Shown: in pieces, positions 10,909-22,104 of the stretch | Layout: each line of letters begins with the position of its first letter | Numbering within the stretch: the stretch's first letter is position 1 | Assembly (NCBI RefSeq): GCF_041734735.1 | Contig: NC_134891.1 | Coordinates: 15,406,244-15,470,243, forward strand | From: Babylonia areolata | Taxonomy: Eukaryota; Mollusca; Gastropoda; Neogastropoda; Buccinidae | Direction of reading: 5' to 3' | DNA length: 64,000 nt | Program-made: the position numbers and the translations under genes | The notes under the pieces: model-generated | The model's database searches: none | What the model was told of the DNA's origin: nothing | Seen by the model: the letters and a program-made list of their open reading frames with translations, nothing else

Positions 10909-11976
10909 CTGAAATGATTCAAGAAAAAATATATATGACAGATATGCCTTTCCTAGAATGTATACTCGAGTAATAGTCAACAAAAATTCTGTGTGCTATC
11001 AGAAAAAAATGTGCGCCTCATATAGACTGACAAAATAATGGAACTTTTGTTAAAATCCATTCAACCGTGGGGAGTTTACGGCCTCAGCAGGCTTCAATGC
11101 CATATATTTCTGGAAAAGAAACGCAGAAAATATACTGTTCCTCCAAATTCCTCCAAATTATGTCTGGACACATCCGGAAATACTGTAGAAGTTAGCTCCC
11201 TTTCCTTGTGGTTATGCACATGTAGGAACAAGGAAACCATTTCAATGAGATGAATTTTGATGCCACAGCAATGCCCAGGAGCTGAACTCAATGAGTTACA
11301 GGCTGAGGAATTGTCCAGGAAATTTTCCTCTGAAAACTGGCGGAAGTCCAGGGGCTGCCTTAGGCCCATGGTGGGGAGCAGGGGCAAAGCCCCCTGGCCA
11401 AAAACAAAACGATTTTGAAGAGGTTTGGGACCTCTCCTGAAAGCTTAAAAAAAAAATAAATAAATAAATAAATAAATAAAAAAGTTTCTTGAAACAGACG
11501 ACAGGGCTTGAAACAGACCGGACAAAAATAAAACGTACTCCGATTTTTTTTCCTCTGAAATTTTTCCCCCCTCTGAAATGAAGTGCTCTTCCGCTGCAAA
11601 AAGCAGATCCGCTGAGAGTTCCCCAGTCTGAAGTTAACGTAACCTTGACCCTCACGTGTCGTGCTTTCACTGTGGTCCTGTGTCCTTTCCCATTGCTCTT
11701 TGTCACACCCCATCATGGTACAGGACCAACAGGTTTAAATATAAAAACACCAGGCATCAAAATACCCCCAGAGTACAAACTTCAGAGGCCAGGGGTCCAG
11801 GGGTTGCCCACGCTCTGGTGGGTTAAAGGGGTAACACCCCACTGGATTTGGAGGGTCAAACAGGAGCCGAAGAGGAATTTAGCGATCGAATACTGACCAA
11901 AATGGCGCCAACACGCATTTGCAGGAAGTGCACAAAAACAAAACGAGCCGTTTAATAAGAATACCATCTATGCACA
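10909..11976. other. Start of the 13.8-kb MSH6 intron; no gene seen
   Basis: Noncoding. It has a TAAA-repeat microsatellite (about 11,448-11,480) and pieces with odd open frames up to 136 codons (11,296-11,716) lacking any recognisable motif. The stretches 11,300-11,420 and 11,700-11,850 look like fragments of unnamed interspersed repeats, but I found no second copy in the window. Confidence 0.5.
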
Positions 11977-12149
11977 CAAGACAAGACAAGACAAAATCTT
12001 TATTATCGAGGGTAATAGATAAGCAAGTAACATGCTTTTTTATATCCAACCCTCGCCCTGAAGAGGAAATAAAGCTAAAGAAGCGAAAATGAGCAAAAAA
12101 AAACCCAACACAATCAAAATACACCATTATTTCACCATTGATAGCCATT

Positions 12150-12189
<40 letters not shown>

Positions 12190-12714
12190 GAAACACACAC
12201 ACACAAAAAACAACAAAAAAACCGGAGAAAACAACAGTCCTTCCGTTGCAATCAAACACCATCCCACCAGTTCACACACACACACACAAATACACCCACT
12301 CAAGAGAGAGTGAGAGGGAACCCACAAATTGTCGAAAGCAATGTTGGATTTCAGGTGACGTCAATTTTTGTGAATAGGTACATTTTTAGATTTTGCTTAA
12401 AAGTTGTTGTGGTTACTTATATTTTTTAAATGTGATGGTAAATTATTCCAATACGTTCTCCCACTGTATGTTAGACTGGACTTAAAAAGATCAAGATTTG
12501 GATGAGGTATATGCAACTTATGTACATGTCTTATGTTATTTACTGGGAAGTTATTTATAACTGAAGGTGGTGCGTAGCTGCTTACTATCTTGTGCATAAA
12601 AACAGCCTTATTGTATTCTAGTTTTAGCTCCAGTGGGAGGATATCAAGTGACCTATAATCATTAGGAGTTAATGAACATGACTTTAATAAGACTAATTTC
12701 AAAACACGTTTGTA

Positions 12715-13991
12715 CGAGGGTCATTCAATAAATAAGGTGAATTTTTCGGTATAAGGACTTCTAATACAGACAGAAGCTTACTTTTTTTCTTTTTTTTTTC
12801 AACGTAGTCTCCCAGCACTGTCACACACTTTTCCCATGCACAAGCTTCCGTATTCCCTCAGCGTAAAAATCTTTGGACTGATGTCTCAGCCAGTCGCTCA
12901 CAACACTTTTGACTTCATCGTCACTTTCAAACTTCGTGCCTCTCGTGAACGCTTTCAAGGGACCAAACAGGTGAAAGTCTGAAGGGGCAAGGTCTGGGCT
13001 GTAAGGGGGATGAGGGAGCAGTTCCCAGCCCAGCTCGTTGATGGTCTGCACCGTTCGGGCTGCTGTGTGAGGCCTTGCGTTGTCATGATGCAAGATGACT
13101 CCTTCTGACTGATGACCCCTGCGTTTGTTCTTTATGTCTTTCTTGACCTGCCTCAGCAGTTCACAGTAGTTGGCACTGTTCACAGTGCCTCCTTTCTCAA
13201 GGAATGAAATGGTGATTGGGCCTTGCATATCCCAAAAAACGGTGAGCATCACCTTCCTCGTGGACCGCTGGGACTTAAACTTCTTCACTGGAGAGCCTAC
13301 GTGCTTCCACTCCATGGACTGCCATTTGGACTCAGGCTCATAGTGCCAAACCCATGTCTCGTCACATGTGACCACCTTCTTCAGAAACTCATCACCATCC
13401 TTCTCATAGCGGCAGAGACACTGCTGGGACAACTCGACCCTCCTCTGTTTGTGCTCTGGAGTAAGCATCTTTGGCACCCACCAGCAGCTGACCTTCGAGT
13501 AGCCAAGGTCATCATGGACAATTTTGTGTGCTGTCCCAACAGATAAGCTCAAAGTCCTTGCAATGTCATCCACTGTCACCCTTCTGCCAGACTGAATGAG
13601 GTCATTGACTGATTCGATCACCTCAGGAGAGTAGGCCTTCCAGGCCTGTCTTCATCCTCAACACTGCTCCATCCTTCTTTAAACAATTTAGCCCACTTGC
13701 AGACATTTTTTCAGCTGAAACATGTGGCACCATACACAGTTGACATTCTCCTATGAATTTCAACTGGTTTGCACCCTTCAGCAACCAAAAACTTGATAAC
13801 TGACTGCTGTTCAATCCTGGAGCATGCTTCTTGGTCGGCCATCTTTGTTAATCGCCAAAACTCTCAAAGTTTTTTTTAATCTGCAAAACAAATTAAATCC
13901 ATGTGAAAAAGAAGTAAAAAAAAAAAAAAAAAAAAAACCCAAAAAAAGTCCTTATTCCGAAAAATTCACCTTATTTATTGAATGACCCTCG
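12715..13991 (-). mobile_element. Mariner DNA transposon
   Basis: 1,277-bp element with near-perfect terminal inverted repeats of about 38 bp that begin CGAGGGTCATTCAATAAA, flanked by the TA target duplication at 12,713-12,714 and 13,992-13,993. Length, TA duplication and D34D transposase are all typical of mariner. It lies inside the RT relic of the CR1/L2-like LINE. The nearly identical ends suggest a more recent arrival than its host. Confidence 0.95.
12821..13842 (-). pseudogene. Mariner transposase, D34D, lightly damaged
   Basis: The start is the ATG at 13,842 (MADQEACSRIEQQSVIKFL). The N-terminal helix-turn-helix DNA-binding part includes EIHRRMSTVYGATC and RRVTVDDIARTLSLSVGTAH. The linker carries WVPKMLTPEHK. 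The catalytic domain has TCDETWV, HHDNARPHTA and YSPDLAPSDFHLF, with 34 residues between the second and third Asp (D34D), the mariner signature. One in-frame stop (after GATCFS) and one single-base frame slip near 13,621 interrupt the N-terminal third; the remaining 266 codons are open. Length is close to the usual 345 residues. Confidence 0.93.
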
Positions 13992-15784
13992 TATAATCTA
14001 ACAAGAGGTTTTAGAGTATTTGCGCTAGCAGAATCTCACAACGTAGAAGCATAATCTATTATTGACTGTATGTGAGCATTAAAGAATTTTTTGGGGGCAT
14101 GTGTATTTAGAAAGTGTTTTATTTTTGATAATTGGAATATTTTTTGAGACATCCTTTTACATAAGTAAGTAATATGTTCAGACCATGATAAATTGTTATC
14201 GTTAACTATACCTAGAACTTTGTATGATTTGACTTCTTCAATCTTAACATTGGAAATTAAAATATTGAACAAATTTGCTGGCATTATCTGGCATTTCTGT
14301 CGAGTTGTTACAGACAAGCATTTAGTTTTTTGAGCACTGAGAGACATATGGTTATGTTCTGTCCACCTAACTAATCTGTTCACACTGTCTTGTAATTTGG
14401 ATGTTAGAACTTTAATACATGTATGGTTGGAGTGGATTCAGTTGTAATCGGCAAACAATTCACAATTAGATTTGATATAAAGAGGTAAATCATTAATGTA
14501 TAAGGAGAAAAGAAGGGGGCCAAGAATCGATCCTTGTGGTACACCATACCTTATTTCTTGAAAAGTTGATTTGGAAGACTTAATTCTTAGCTAAGCCGTA
14601 ACACGCAAGTTTCTTAAGGAGAAGAGAGTGCTTTATTACGTCAAAGGCTTTAGCAAAATAAACGAAGACAACACCTGTAAATTTACTATTATTTATATTT
14701 AAGAGCCATCTATCTATCATTTGTGTCAGAGCAGTTTTCCCTAAAACCTGACCGCACTGGGTGAATCAACTGATATTTGTTTATGTGACACAGTATATGT
14801 TTTTGGATATGCTTTTCAAGTGGTTTTGAAAGAACCGATAGTATAGTTCAACACGCAGAATGCAGACCATCCATCTCTGCATCCACTTTTCTCATCACCC
14901 CTTGGTCCCAGCACTTCACACGCCATTCTTATATAGTGAACAACTGCAGCTTCTGGGGTTTTGAAAGTGCTGAACTTTGGTTTGCAGTCCCGTCCCAGGC
15001 GTTGTTCACCCCTTTCTTCTTGCACAGTTTTGCATGCTGTGTTTGTTTTTGCACTTAACCCAAGAAGAAAGTGGGCATTGCAGCCAAGAAATTCAACTGA
15101 TTCCTCCGTTCCTAATGTGGCTTGCACCACCTCATTCAAGTCTTTCTTGAATTTCTTCATTACTGCACCCCTGTCTGTCATCACACCTGTCAGGTTCTGC
15201 AGTATACGGTGGAAATGTTGTTCTTTGTCTTCCTCTCCAAAACCTTCTGACAGTTCTTGGAGAAGTGTCAACATCATATCAACCAAAGTGGCTGAATTCT
15301 CTGTTGCAACTGTTGTGAAGCCGCAAGACAAGGATTCTTCTGCTGCCTTTATTTGATATCCAATCCATTTCTTTTTATTGCGGCTGGTTCCATCAATATG
15401 TATGTCATATTGACCAATGGACACTGCTTCAGCAACCTGCACTTTAGCTAAAACATGTCCCTGGTCAGCATACTGGCGAACTGTCCTTTCAGATGGCAGG
15501 TTCTTTCTTGATGTCCACAATGAAAAGATGTTTGGCCACTGTCTGAATAACCAGAGGACAGTTTTCAGCTGACGCTTGAAGGGACAACAGAGCGATTGTT
15601 GTTTTCTTCACCTCATCTGAAAATTCTTTGTGATTCCCTTCTTTCAGTGTTTGTACAGTTGGTGGAGGCTGATTTGCCAGAAGATCAATGGCTGTTTGAT
15701 GTTCTTGTACACTTTCTTGTAGCTGAGCTTGTAGTCTATTTCTCTCTCTCCGAAGATTTGAGACCTTTGTCTGCTCAAGCTTAA

Positions 15785-16805
15785 CCCGGAGAGCGCGATG
15801 AGCCACGATCGTGGCTTTCCCGGTAAAGTGCGATGGGCCACGATCGTGGCTCTGTTTACATAAGGTCCGACATCGTACGGCTATGCTCGGCAGCCTTCGT
15901 AAAACTGCCTCGTTCTGGTGTTACTGCCTCCCTGCTTGTGTTTGCACAAACTTTGACTGAGTTTATAAGTCCAGATCTTCGTATTTTTTGTAAACAATGA
16001 GTGACACTGAAGTTGACAAAGCTCAGGAAATGAGTGACCTTGTCACCAGTGATGATTCATTTGCTGACAGGGATTCTGGTGAAAACGGCTTTGTTATTTT
16101 GACACTTGGGCATGCTGGCTTGCTTGTTGTTCATTCAGTTTTGTGTCTCCAGCCACAAAAACTGGGGGTTGGGTGATGGGGGTGGGGAGGGGTGGTAAAG
16201 TGGGTTAGGCATGGGTCTATTGTGATTTCTTGACCAAATCAAGCTAGAAAACTGGAAATTATTTTGATTTAAAGCATTCTTGCTGCTTTTGAAAGCAACA
16301 TGAGCTAAAAGAAAACATTTATTTCTGTTTTTGCCTGTGATTGCATAAAGTATTGTAGATGTGCGCGTGCGTGGCGTCGGTGGGTGTGTCTCAAACAAAT
16401 AATACAGTGCTTATAATTTCATTGTTTCAGTTATATTCATTTCATGATTCTGCAGCCAGAACATTTTCTGCACAGTTTAATGCCAATTTTGAGATTTTGA
16501 CTCTATAAAAGATGTGAAAATACCTATAAACATTGTGGTTGACGTTTTTGGAAAACAAGTTTGCAAAATTTGTTGTTTATATCCTGTGGAATATCTCCAA
16601 CTACTTACAAGGTACAGCCTTTTTCTTACTTTTATCTGATTCTTCATTCACTCTACTTTCCAAAAATGTATAGGTTTGCCTATTTATTCTTACTGATAAG
16701 CATACAAATGCCCCAAATCAGAGCACAGGTAGCGGAGGCAAACTATCCCTTTGTTTTAAGCATGATTTCTGTAAGTATGTTTTATTATATCCAGCACTTT
16801 GAGGG
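15785..16805 (+). mobile_element. Non-autonomous piggyBac-type element in a TTAA site
   Basis: Flanked on both sides by TTAA (15,781-15,784 and 16,806-16,809). The ends are CCCGGAGAGCGC and, read inward from the right, CCCTCAAAGTGC, which match at 7 of 12 positions. Inside, at 15,997, an ATG opens MSDTEVDKAQEMSDLVTSDD, an acidic stretch like the N-terminus of piggyBac transposases; the catalytic domain is missing. At 1,021 bp it is an internal-deletion derivative. Removing one TTAA and the element restores a continuous coding frame in the surrounding gene, which confirms insertion. Confidence 0.85.
15795..15850. repeat. Paired subterminal palindromes in the piggyBac-type element
   Basis: Two perfect palindromes, AGCCACGATCGTGGCT (15,801-15,816) and GCCACGATCGTGGC (15,837-15,850), lie 36 bp apart in directly repeated context (GCGATG then G/A-GCCACG). 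They sit about 16 bp inside the left end. No counterpart is seen at the right end. Subterminal repeats often bind transposase; here that is inference. Confidence 0.85.
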
Positions 16806-16940
16806 TTAAGTTTCTGCTTCACTCTCTTTATTTGGCGTTCACAACTTCCCACCTGATGAGTTTCAAGTTTGCTTCTTTCTTCTTCAGATGTCGCTCTTTT
16901 CTTTTTAATCTTTCATAAAAATTTGTACCACGAATGCCAT

Positions 16941-17345
16941 TAAAACAGCAGCAGAATTCCTCTCCTATTGTGGAAAGCCCCTTGGCAGCATCTCCATCCT
17001 CACTGACTCCATGTCCACACTCCAGGCCCTTGACTCCCCTGATCCTGGTCCACTGATCCAGTCCCTTAAGGCCTCCCTCGCAACCCTTACCCAAACAGCC
17101 CCAACGACCCTCCAGTGGGTGCCTGCACAAGTAGGCCTCCCAGGCAACGAGCGTGCAGACCACCTTGCTAAGGAAGGAAGCCAGCTCACACAGCCAACCT
17201 TTCCTGCCACGTATGAGGAAGCAAAAACTCTCTTCCGCAGCAGATTCCGAAGAGGCTGGGTCACCCTGAACGGAGGCTACCAGGCACACCAGGATCCCAT
17301 CAGGACACTGGAGAGGAGACACCAGACTACCATCTACCGCACTGT
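16941..17345 (+). pseudogene. RNase H domain fragment of a third LINE lineage
   Basis: Plus-strand open stretch: KTAAEFLSYCGKPLGSISIL, TDSMSTLQAL, TLQWVPAQVGLPGNERADHL, then YRRGW-like residues and RRHQTTIYR. TDS and GLPGNERAD are the later catalytic-region motifs of LINE RNase H (the first Asp and the Glu are missing). The fragment stops before the zinc-like C-terminus and has no 3' tail, which is unusual for a retrotransposed LINE. It differs clearly from the RNase H of the main LINE family (PGHVGIRGNERAD). It interrupts the unrecognised minus-strand gene. A rearranged piece is more likely than a host RNase H. Confidence 0.7.
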
Positions 17346-18381
17346 TCTTTTAGAACTCCATTTTTTCCCTTCTCTGCCTCAATTTCATTTTTCACTGCTT
17401 GCATGTCCCTCCTTAAGGCTGGAAGTGTTGTTGTCATTGTAGATAGAGCTCTGTCATCATTGGTGAATTGTACTGGTGCTCAAACTACAGCTGTGGGAAC
17501 ATCAAGTTCAAAAGAAGCAGACAGAAACAGATTCATGTTCTGCTGTCCATTTGGTCGCTTCACACTTTTCATCAGGGGTGCGTACCTATCCTTGCACTTT
17601 TTCAGTCTTGTTGTCAACTGCCTTTCTGACAATTCTAGTATGTTTGCTCCAAGGTTTTCAAGTGCCTTTCTGCATTCTATCAACCAAGATCTGGTATGAA
17701 TCTGATAAAAATGGAGATCCACCACCAGATCATTTGTTAGTTCAGGTTTGCTTGTAAAAGTCTTCAGCAGTTCAGGGTTGATGAGGTGTTGCCTGAAAAT
17801 CTGGTGTTTCAGCAAATGAGGTCCAACATTTCTTTCTTTGAGGCAGGCACCAATATCTGTGGACAGGAATGCCTCCAGGTCACCACTACCTTCTTTCACC
17901 CGTTTTCCTTCCTTGACCTCTGCCTCTACTTCACCATGCAAACTTTTTCCTTGCAAAAGGTCATTTTCTGTAACTTTGCTGTACAATTCACCTATTTCTG
18001 CCCAAGTTTTCTTGCTCTCAGTTCTGAGTAACTCAAGCTGCAGCAGTAACCTGGCTGTAAGTGGCATAGGAACTAGCTTTGGTGGCTGTCCACGTCCAGA
18101 TGCAGTGAGTACTGCTCCCATGCGTTGAAGAGTATCATCATCTGGTCAAAGTCAAAACAGATATTAGTTTCCTGAAGACAGTTCAATATGTGCTGCCTGG
18201 AATGCATGAAATGATATTATGAAATTATGGTGCTTAGAGCCTCGCCGACCACTAAGGCCATCTCAAGGCTATCGCCGCGTCAATAACTACTACAAGGATA
18301 AAAAAACAACCAATTAAAACGAGTCACCACTTCAAACTTTCCACTCCAAAGTTAAAAAAAAACTTCCATAGTTTAAAACCT

Positions 18382-21300
18382 TCAAATCTGGTTAAAAAGG
18401 TTCACTTCTTTTAAGAAGTCCATCAGCGCCCACGGAGGGACATCACGAAACAAAGTCTTCAAAGAAACCGCCGTGTAATGTCTGCGTCTAACGTCATGCA
18501 GATCCCAACAGTCAAGGAGCACGTGTTTCACGGTGAGAGGCTCGTCACAGGGAATGCATCGAGGGGCCTCCTCCCCCTTCAACAAGTAAGAATGAGTAAA
18601 AAAAAGTGTGCCCCGTACGCAGTCTGCACAGCACAGACTCCTCCTTTCTGTTCTTCACCCCCGAAGGGAGGGTCTCTTTTAGGTCTGGACGGATCTGGAA
18701 GAGCTTGTTGTCCGTCTGGGTGTTCCACTCCTCTTGCCAAAGATCCTTAACGTAAGTGTTCACCTTCCGCTTCATGTCTGTATAGGGTACAAAGGATCTG
18801 GATAATTCTTTCTTTACAGCGTTCCTGGCCAGCAGGTCCGCCCTTTCATTACCACGAATGCCAACATGTCCGGGAACCCAGGCCAACACAACCTCGTATC
18901 CTTTCTTCGTTGCGAGAGTAAAATCTTCATTTCATAAAATTCCAGCAGTTTGGGATGAGTGATATTCCTGCAGGCGATCTCCTTCAGGGCTGACAAGGAG
19001 TCGGAAAAGATCATGAATCTCTTTTGTTTCGAAGAGAGAACCATTTTTACCGCCAGAACCAGTGCGGTCAGTTCCGCAGTGTACACCGAGCTGTCAGACA
19101 GGATGTGTTCCGTTGAGGGCCGGTCAGGAAAGGCGGGACAGAACGCAGATGCAGCGACTCCGTCCTCTGACTTGGAACCGTCAGTGAAGATTCTTTGAAA
19201 AGTGGGAAATTTGTGGCAGAGTTCCGAAAAGAAAGTTCTGTAGGCCAGAGAACTGGTGGAGTCTTTACGGTACGAGGCCAGATCGAATCTGACCTCAGGT
19301 GTTCTAAAGGTCCACGGAGGGCTGTCAGGGAACTTGGAGAAATCTGAGATGCCACTGACATCCAGATCGGCATTTTCTAAGTGCGGCTGAATGCAGAGTC
19401 CAAGAGGAGGTATGCAGTTTGGGTTGTCTTTAAATTTCTTATCGAATGGGTTGTTGAATGCAGCGTCGTAAGCAGGGTTTGTAGGTTCAGAAAACAATTT
19501 CAAGTAATAGTTTAGGGTCAGCTTCAATCTGTGGTTGGAGAGAGGCGGTTCCCCCGCCTCTGCGTACAGGCTGTGCACAGGGGTGGTGCGGAAAGCACCT
19601 AAGCTGAGACGGAGCCCTTGGTGATGCATAGGGTCCAACAGTTTCAGGTAAGACGGTCTGGCCGAGCCGTATACTACACTTCCGTAGTCCAGTGTGGACC
19701 GGACCAGAGCTCTGTAGAGGTGCAAGAGAGTTCTCTTATCAGCACCCCAGTCTGTGTGTGCCACACCTCAGATGATGTTCAGGGCTTTTTGGCAAGATAT
19801 TTTCAGCTGTTTGATATGGCTGAGGAAGTTCAGCTTCTGATCAAAAACGACCCCTAAAACTTTGGCTACTTTGACCACCGGGATGGTGGATTTTCCCAGA
19901 CGGATTTCAGGGTCCGGATAGAGCTGGCGAAAGTTATGAAAATGAATACGTTCAGTTTTGGAGGACGAAAAGGTAAAGCCATTCTCCTCTGCCCAATACT
20001 GGATTTTGTTGACGCAGAGCTGAAGCCGTCGCTGGATGCTGGCGTACGTGCTGCCAGTTGCATACAGGGTGAAATCGTCCACGAACAGCGAGCTGTCCGA
20101 TCCCTTCTGAACGGATTGAACGATGTCATTAATTTTGACGCTGAAGAGAGCCGGTGATAGAATGCTCCCTTGTGGGACACCCAGCTCCTGCTCGTGAATG
20201 TCGGACAGGGTGGTGCCAACCCTCACCTGGAATTGTCTGTCTTGCAAAAAGTTGTGGATGAACTGGGGCAGGTGTCCTCGGAAGCCGAGCTTGTGCAGGT
20301 CCGAGAGGATTCCAAATTTCCAGGTGGTATCGTAAGCTTTCTCTAAGTCAAATAATATGGCCACCACATGCTGTTTATTTACAAAGGCATTTCTTACAGT
20401 GGTTTCCAGACGAACCAGATGGTCAACAGTAGAATGATGCTTGCGGAAACCGCACTGTTCTTTCGCCAGAAGGCCGTCGGTCTCTAGTTTCCACATCAGT
20501 CTACCGTTAACCATCTTCTCCATCAGCTTGCAGATGCAGCTGGTCAGTGCTATTGGGCGGTAGCTGGAGGGGTTCGAGGGGTCTTTTCCCGGTTTCAGCA
20601 CTGGGATTATGAGGGCTTTCTGCCAGGAGGGTGGAAAAAAGCCTGTGATCCAGATGTGGTTGTAAACTTTGAGCAGGGTGTCCAGACAGGTTTCGGGAAC
20701 ATGTTTTAAGAGTTTATAATGGACCTCGTCCATTCCTGGACAGGAATCCGTACAGGTCTGAAGGGCAGATTTAAGTTCATTCATTGTGAAAGGAAGGTTG
20801 TAATTCTCTGTGTTGTCGGAAGAGAAGTTACAGGGTGTTTTTTCTGTCAGGTTTTTGGTTTTGAGAAACCAAGCAGATTTGTTGGCAGATCTCGTGTTCT
20901 GTTCAATTGTGGAGGCAAGCAAATTGGCAACTGCTTTCTTCTCTGTGACCATAGCGTCTGAAAGTTTAAGGTGATTAAAAGTTGGGCAGACGTTTTTGCC
21001 CTTAATTTTTTTTTAAACCCTCCACACTTTCTTCTTGGGTGTGTTGGAGGTTAAGGAAGAGCAAAAATCTCTCCATGACTTTCTCTGGCTCTTTTTAAAA
21101 ACATACCTGGCTTTCGCCCTCAGCTGTTGATGGGTTTGAACGCTATCGGTCTCCGATAGACGCGTTGCTGCGCTCTCTTCCGAGACTTATGGGCCTCCCA
21201 ACATTCCGCGTTGAACCAGGGTGTTCTTGGCATCTGAGGCTTGGAGGTAGACGATGGGACTGCTGCTTTGGCGCAATCTAAAACGATCTGAGTCAGAGTG

Positions 21301-22073
21301 TCAGCAGGGTCCTTGCTTTTTAATACTGTTTCTTCCTGCAGCTCCGCTCTTATCTTCGTGGTAAAAATTCCCCAGGCAGCTTTGTCATAGTTCAGGCGGT
21401 CCGGCAGAGAGTCACCTTCCCCATCTGTGGGGCGGAGGACGACAGGAAAGTGGTCACTCCCGTGCAAATCGTCGTGCACTCTCCACTCGTAGCCCAGGAC
21501 CAACGATGGATCGCAGACCGACAGATCTAAACACGAGAGCTTTCCAGAGGACAGATGAAGGTAAGTGGGAGACTTGTCGTTAAGACAGCACAAATCCATA
21601 TCGGAAAGAAGGTTTTCCAAGAGAAGACCTCGGGCTGATGTCATCTCACTTCCCCAGAGCGGGGAGTGGCCATTAAAGTCGCCCAACAGTAGAAACGGTC
21701 GTGGGAGCTGGTCGACCAGGTTCATGAGGTCCTGCCTCAGAACACGGACGGAAGGAGGAAGGTAGAGAGAGCAGACAGTGATGGTTTTCCCAAGTGTGAC
21801 TCTGACTGCCACCGCCTGTAAAGGGGTGCTTAAAGGAACTGTACTGTATAAAAGGGACTTACGTATAAAAAGAGCGACACCTCCCGTCAATCCCTCTTGC
21901 TTCAGTTGAGCGGGTTTAAAAATGGAGTTAAAACCAGAGAGAGATAAAACCTTGCCATTTCTTTGCAGAGTCTCCTGCAGCGCCAGCACTGAATGTTTCA
22001 AGGCACGACAAAGCAGCTGAAGTTCCTGGAAATTGACGTAGAACCCCCGGATGTTCCAGTGGATCACTGCTAT
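18382..22073 (-). pseudogene. LINE ORF2: endonuclease-RT-RNase H, several breaks
   Basis: About 1,230 codons in original length. Endonuclease: IHWNIRGF to GSDHFPV. RT: SYRPIALTSCICKLMEKMVN, FDLEKAYDTTWKFGIL, ELGVPQGSILSPALFS, LFVDDFTLY. RNase H: IFTDGSKSEDG, TAELTALVLA, IFSDSLSALKEI, PGHVGIRGNERAD. The C-terminal zinc-like motif is IPCDEPLTVKHVLLDCWD. The initiator is ATA instead of ATG at 22,073. Breaks include a CGA-to-TGA-type stop between LNII and VAHTDWG (about 19,765) and frame changes near 18,560, 18,890, 21,010 and 21,120. It is inactive. Confidence 0.9.
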
Positions 22074-22104
22074 TAAAAAGGTTAAAAAAAAGTAAAGCAG
22101 CAGC

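Larger units (their letters stand above)
11977..14805 (-). mobile_element. LINE of a second family (CR1/L2-like), truncated, hosting a mariner
   Basis: A minus-strand LINE fragment. The reverse-transcriptase core begins at its right end (about 14,800), and the RT C-terminal region lies either side of a mariner at 12,715-13,991. A 3'UTR then runs to AATAAAGATTTTGTCTTG and a TCTTG-repeat tail at 11,977-11,996. There is no RNase H domain, unlike the main LINE family here. The 3'UTR contains a poly-A/T run of about 37 nt (12,150-12,185). The 5' part (endonuclease, ORF1) is absent, the usual 5' truncation. Confidence 0.75.
12335..14805 (-). pseudogene. Reverse transcriptase relic of the CR1/L2-like LINE
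   Basis: Visible RT landmarks in order: SGFRENCSDTNDRW, motif A region VVFVYFAKAFDVIKHSLL, motif B YGVPQGSILGPLLFSLYIND, motif C ELFADY, then SAQKTKCLSVTTRQK, KVLGIVNDNNLSWSEHI and IIDYAST. After the mariner come LPLELKLEYNKAVFMHKI and SGRTYWNNLPSHLKNI. Both catalytic aspartate positions look lost (FVYF for the expected FVDF in motif A, FADY for FADD in motif C), and several frames are broken. It is certainly inactive. Confidence 0.75.
14816..18144 (-). pseudogene. Unrecognised coiled-coil protein with hAT/RNase H-fold-like core, interrupted
   Basis: I do not recognise this gene by name. On the minus strand, after a possible acceptor (TTTTGACTTTGACCAG), it encodes DDDTLQRMGAVLTASGRGQ, then LTARLLLQLELLRTESKKTW, a helical part, and KKCKDRYAPLMKSVKRPNG. 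A stop near 17,480 precedes further codon-like sequence to about 17,346. After an RNase H fragment it resumes as GTNFYERLKRKERHLKKKEA, a coiled coil that reads through the TTAA target of the insertion at 15,785-16,805 into LEQTKVSNLRRERNRLQAQL. A one-base slip near 15,522 leads to the core: DIHIDGTSRNKKKWIGYQ, GVMTDRGAVMKKF and FLGCNAHFLLGLS. The order Asp, TDR and C-x-x-H-x-L recalls hAT-type transposases; this is inference. It ends at a stop at 14,816, next to LINE sequence. It could be an unnamed transposase or a domesticated derivative. Confidence 0.6.

Noticed and set aside
12089-12327. Lysine- or phenylalanine-rich small open frames
   Set aside because: Translation of a poly-A/T run in a LINE 3'UTR.
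13223-13546. Plus-strand open frame of 107 codons
   Set aside because: Antisense shadow of the mariner transposase.
17011-17442. Host ribonuclease H gene
   Set aside because: Only the back half of the domain is present, with LINE-type wording (LPGNERADHLAKEG) and no exons around it.
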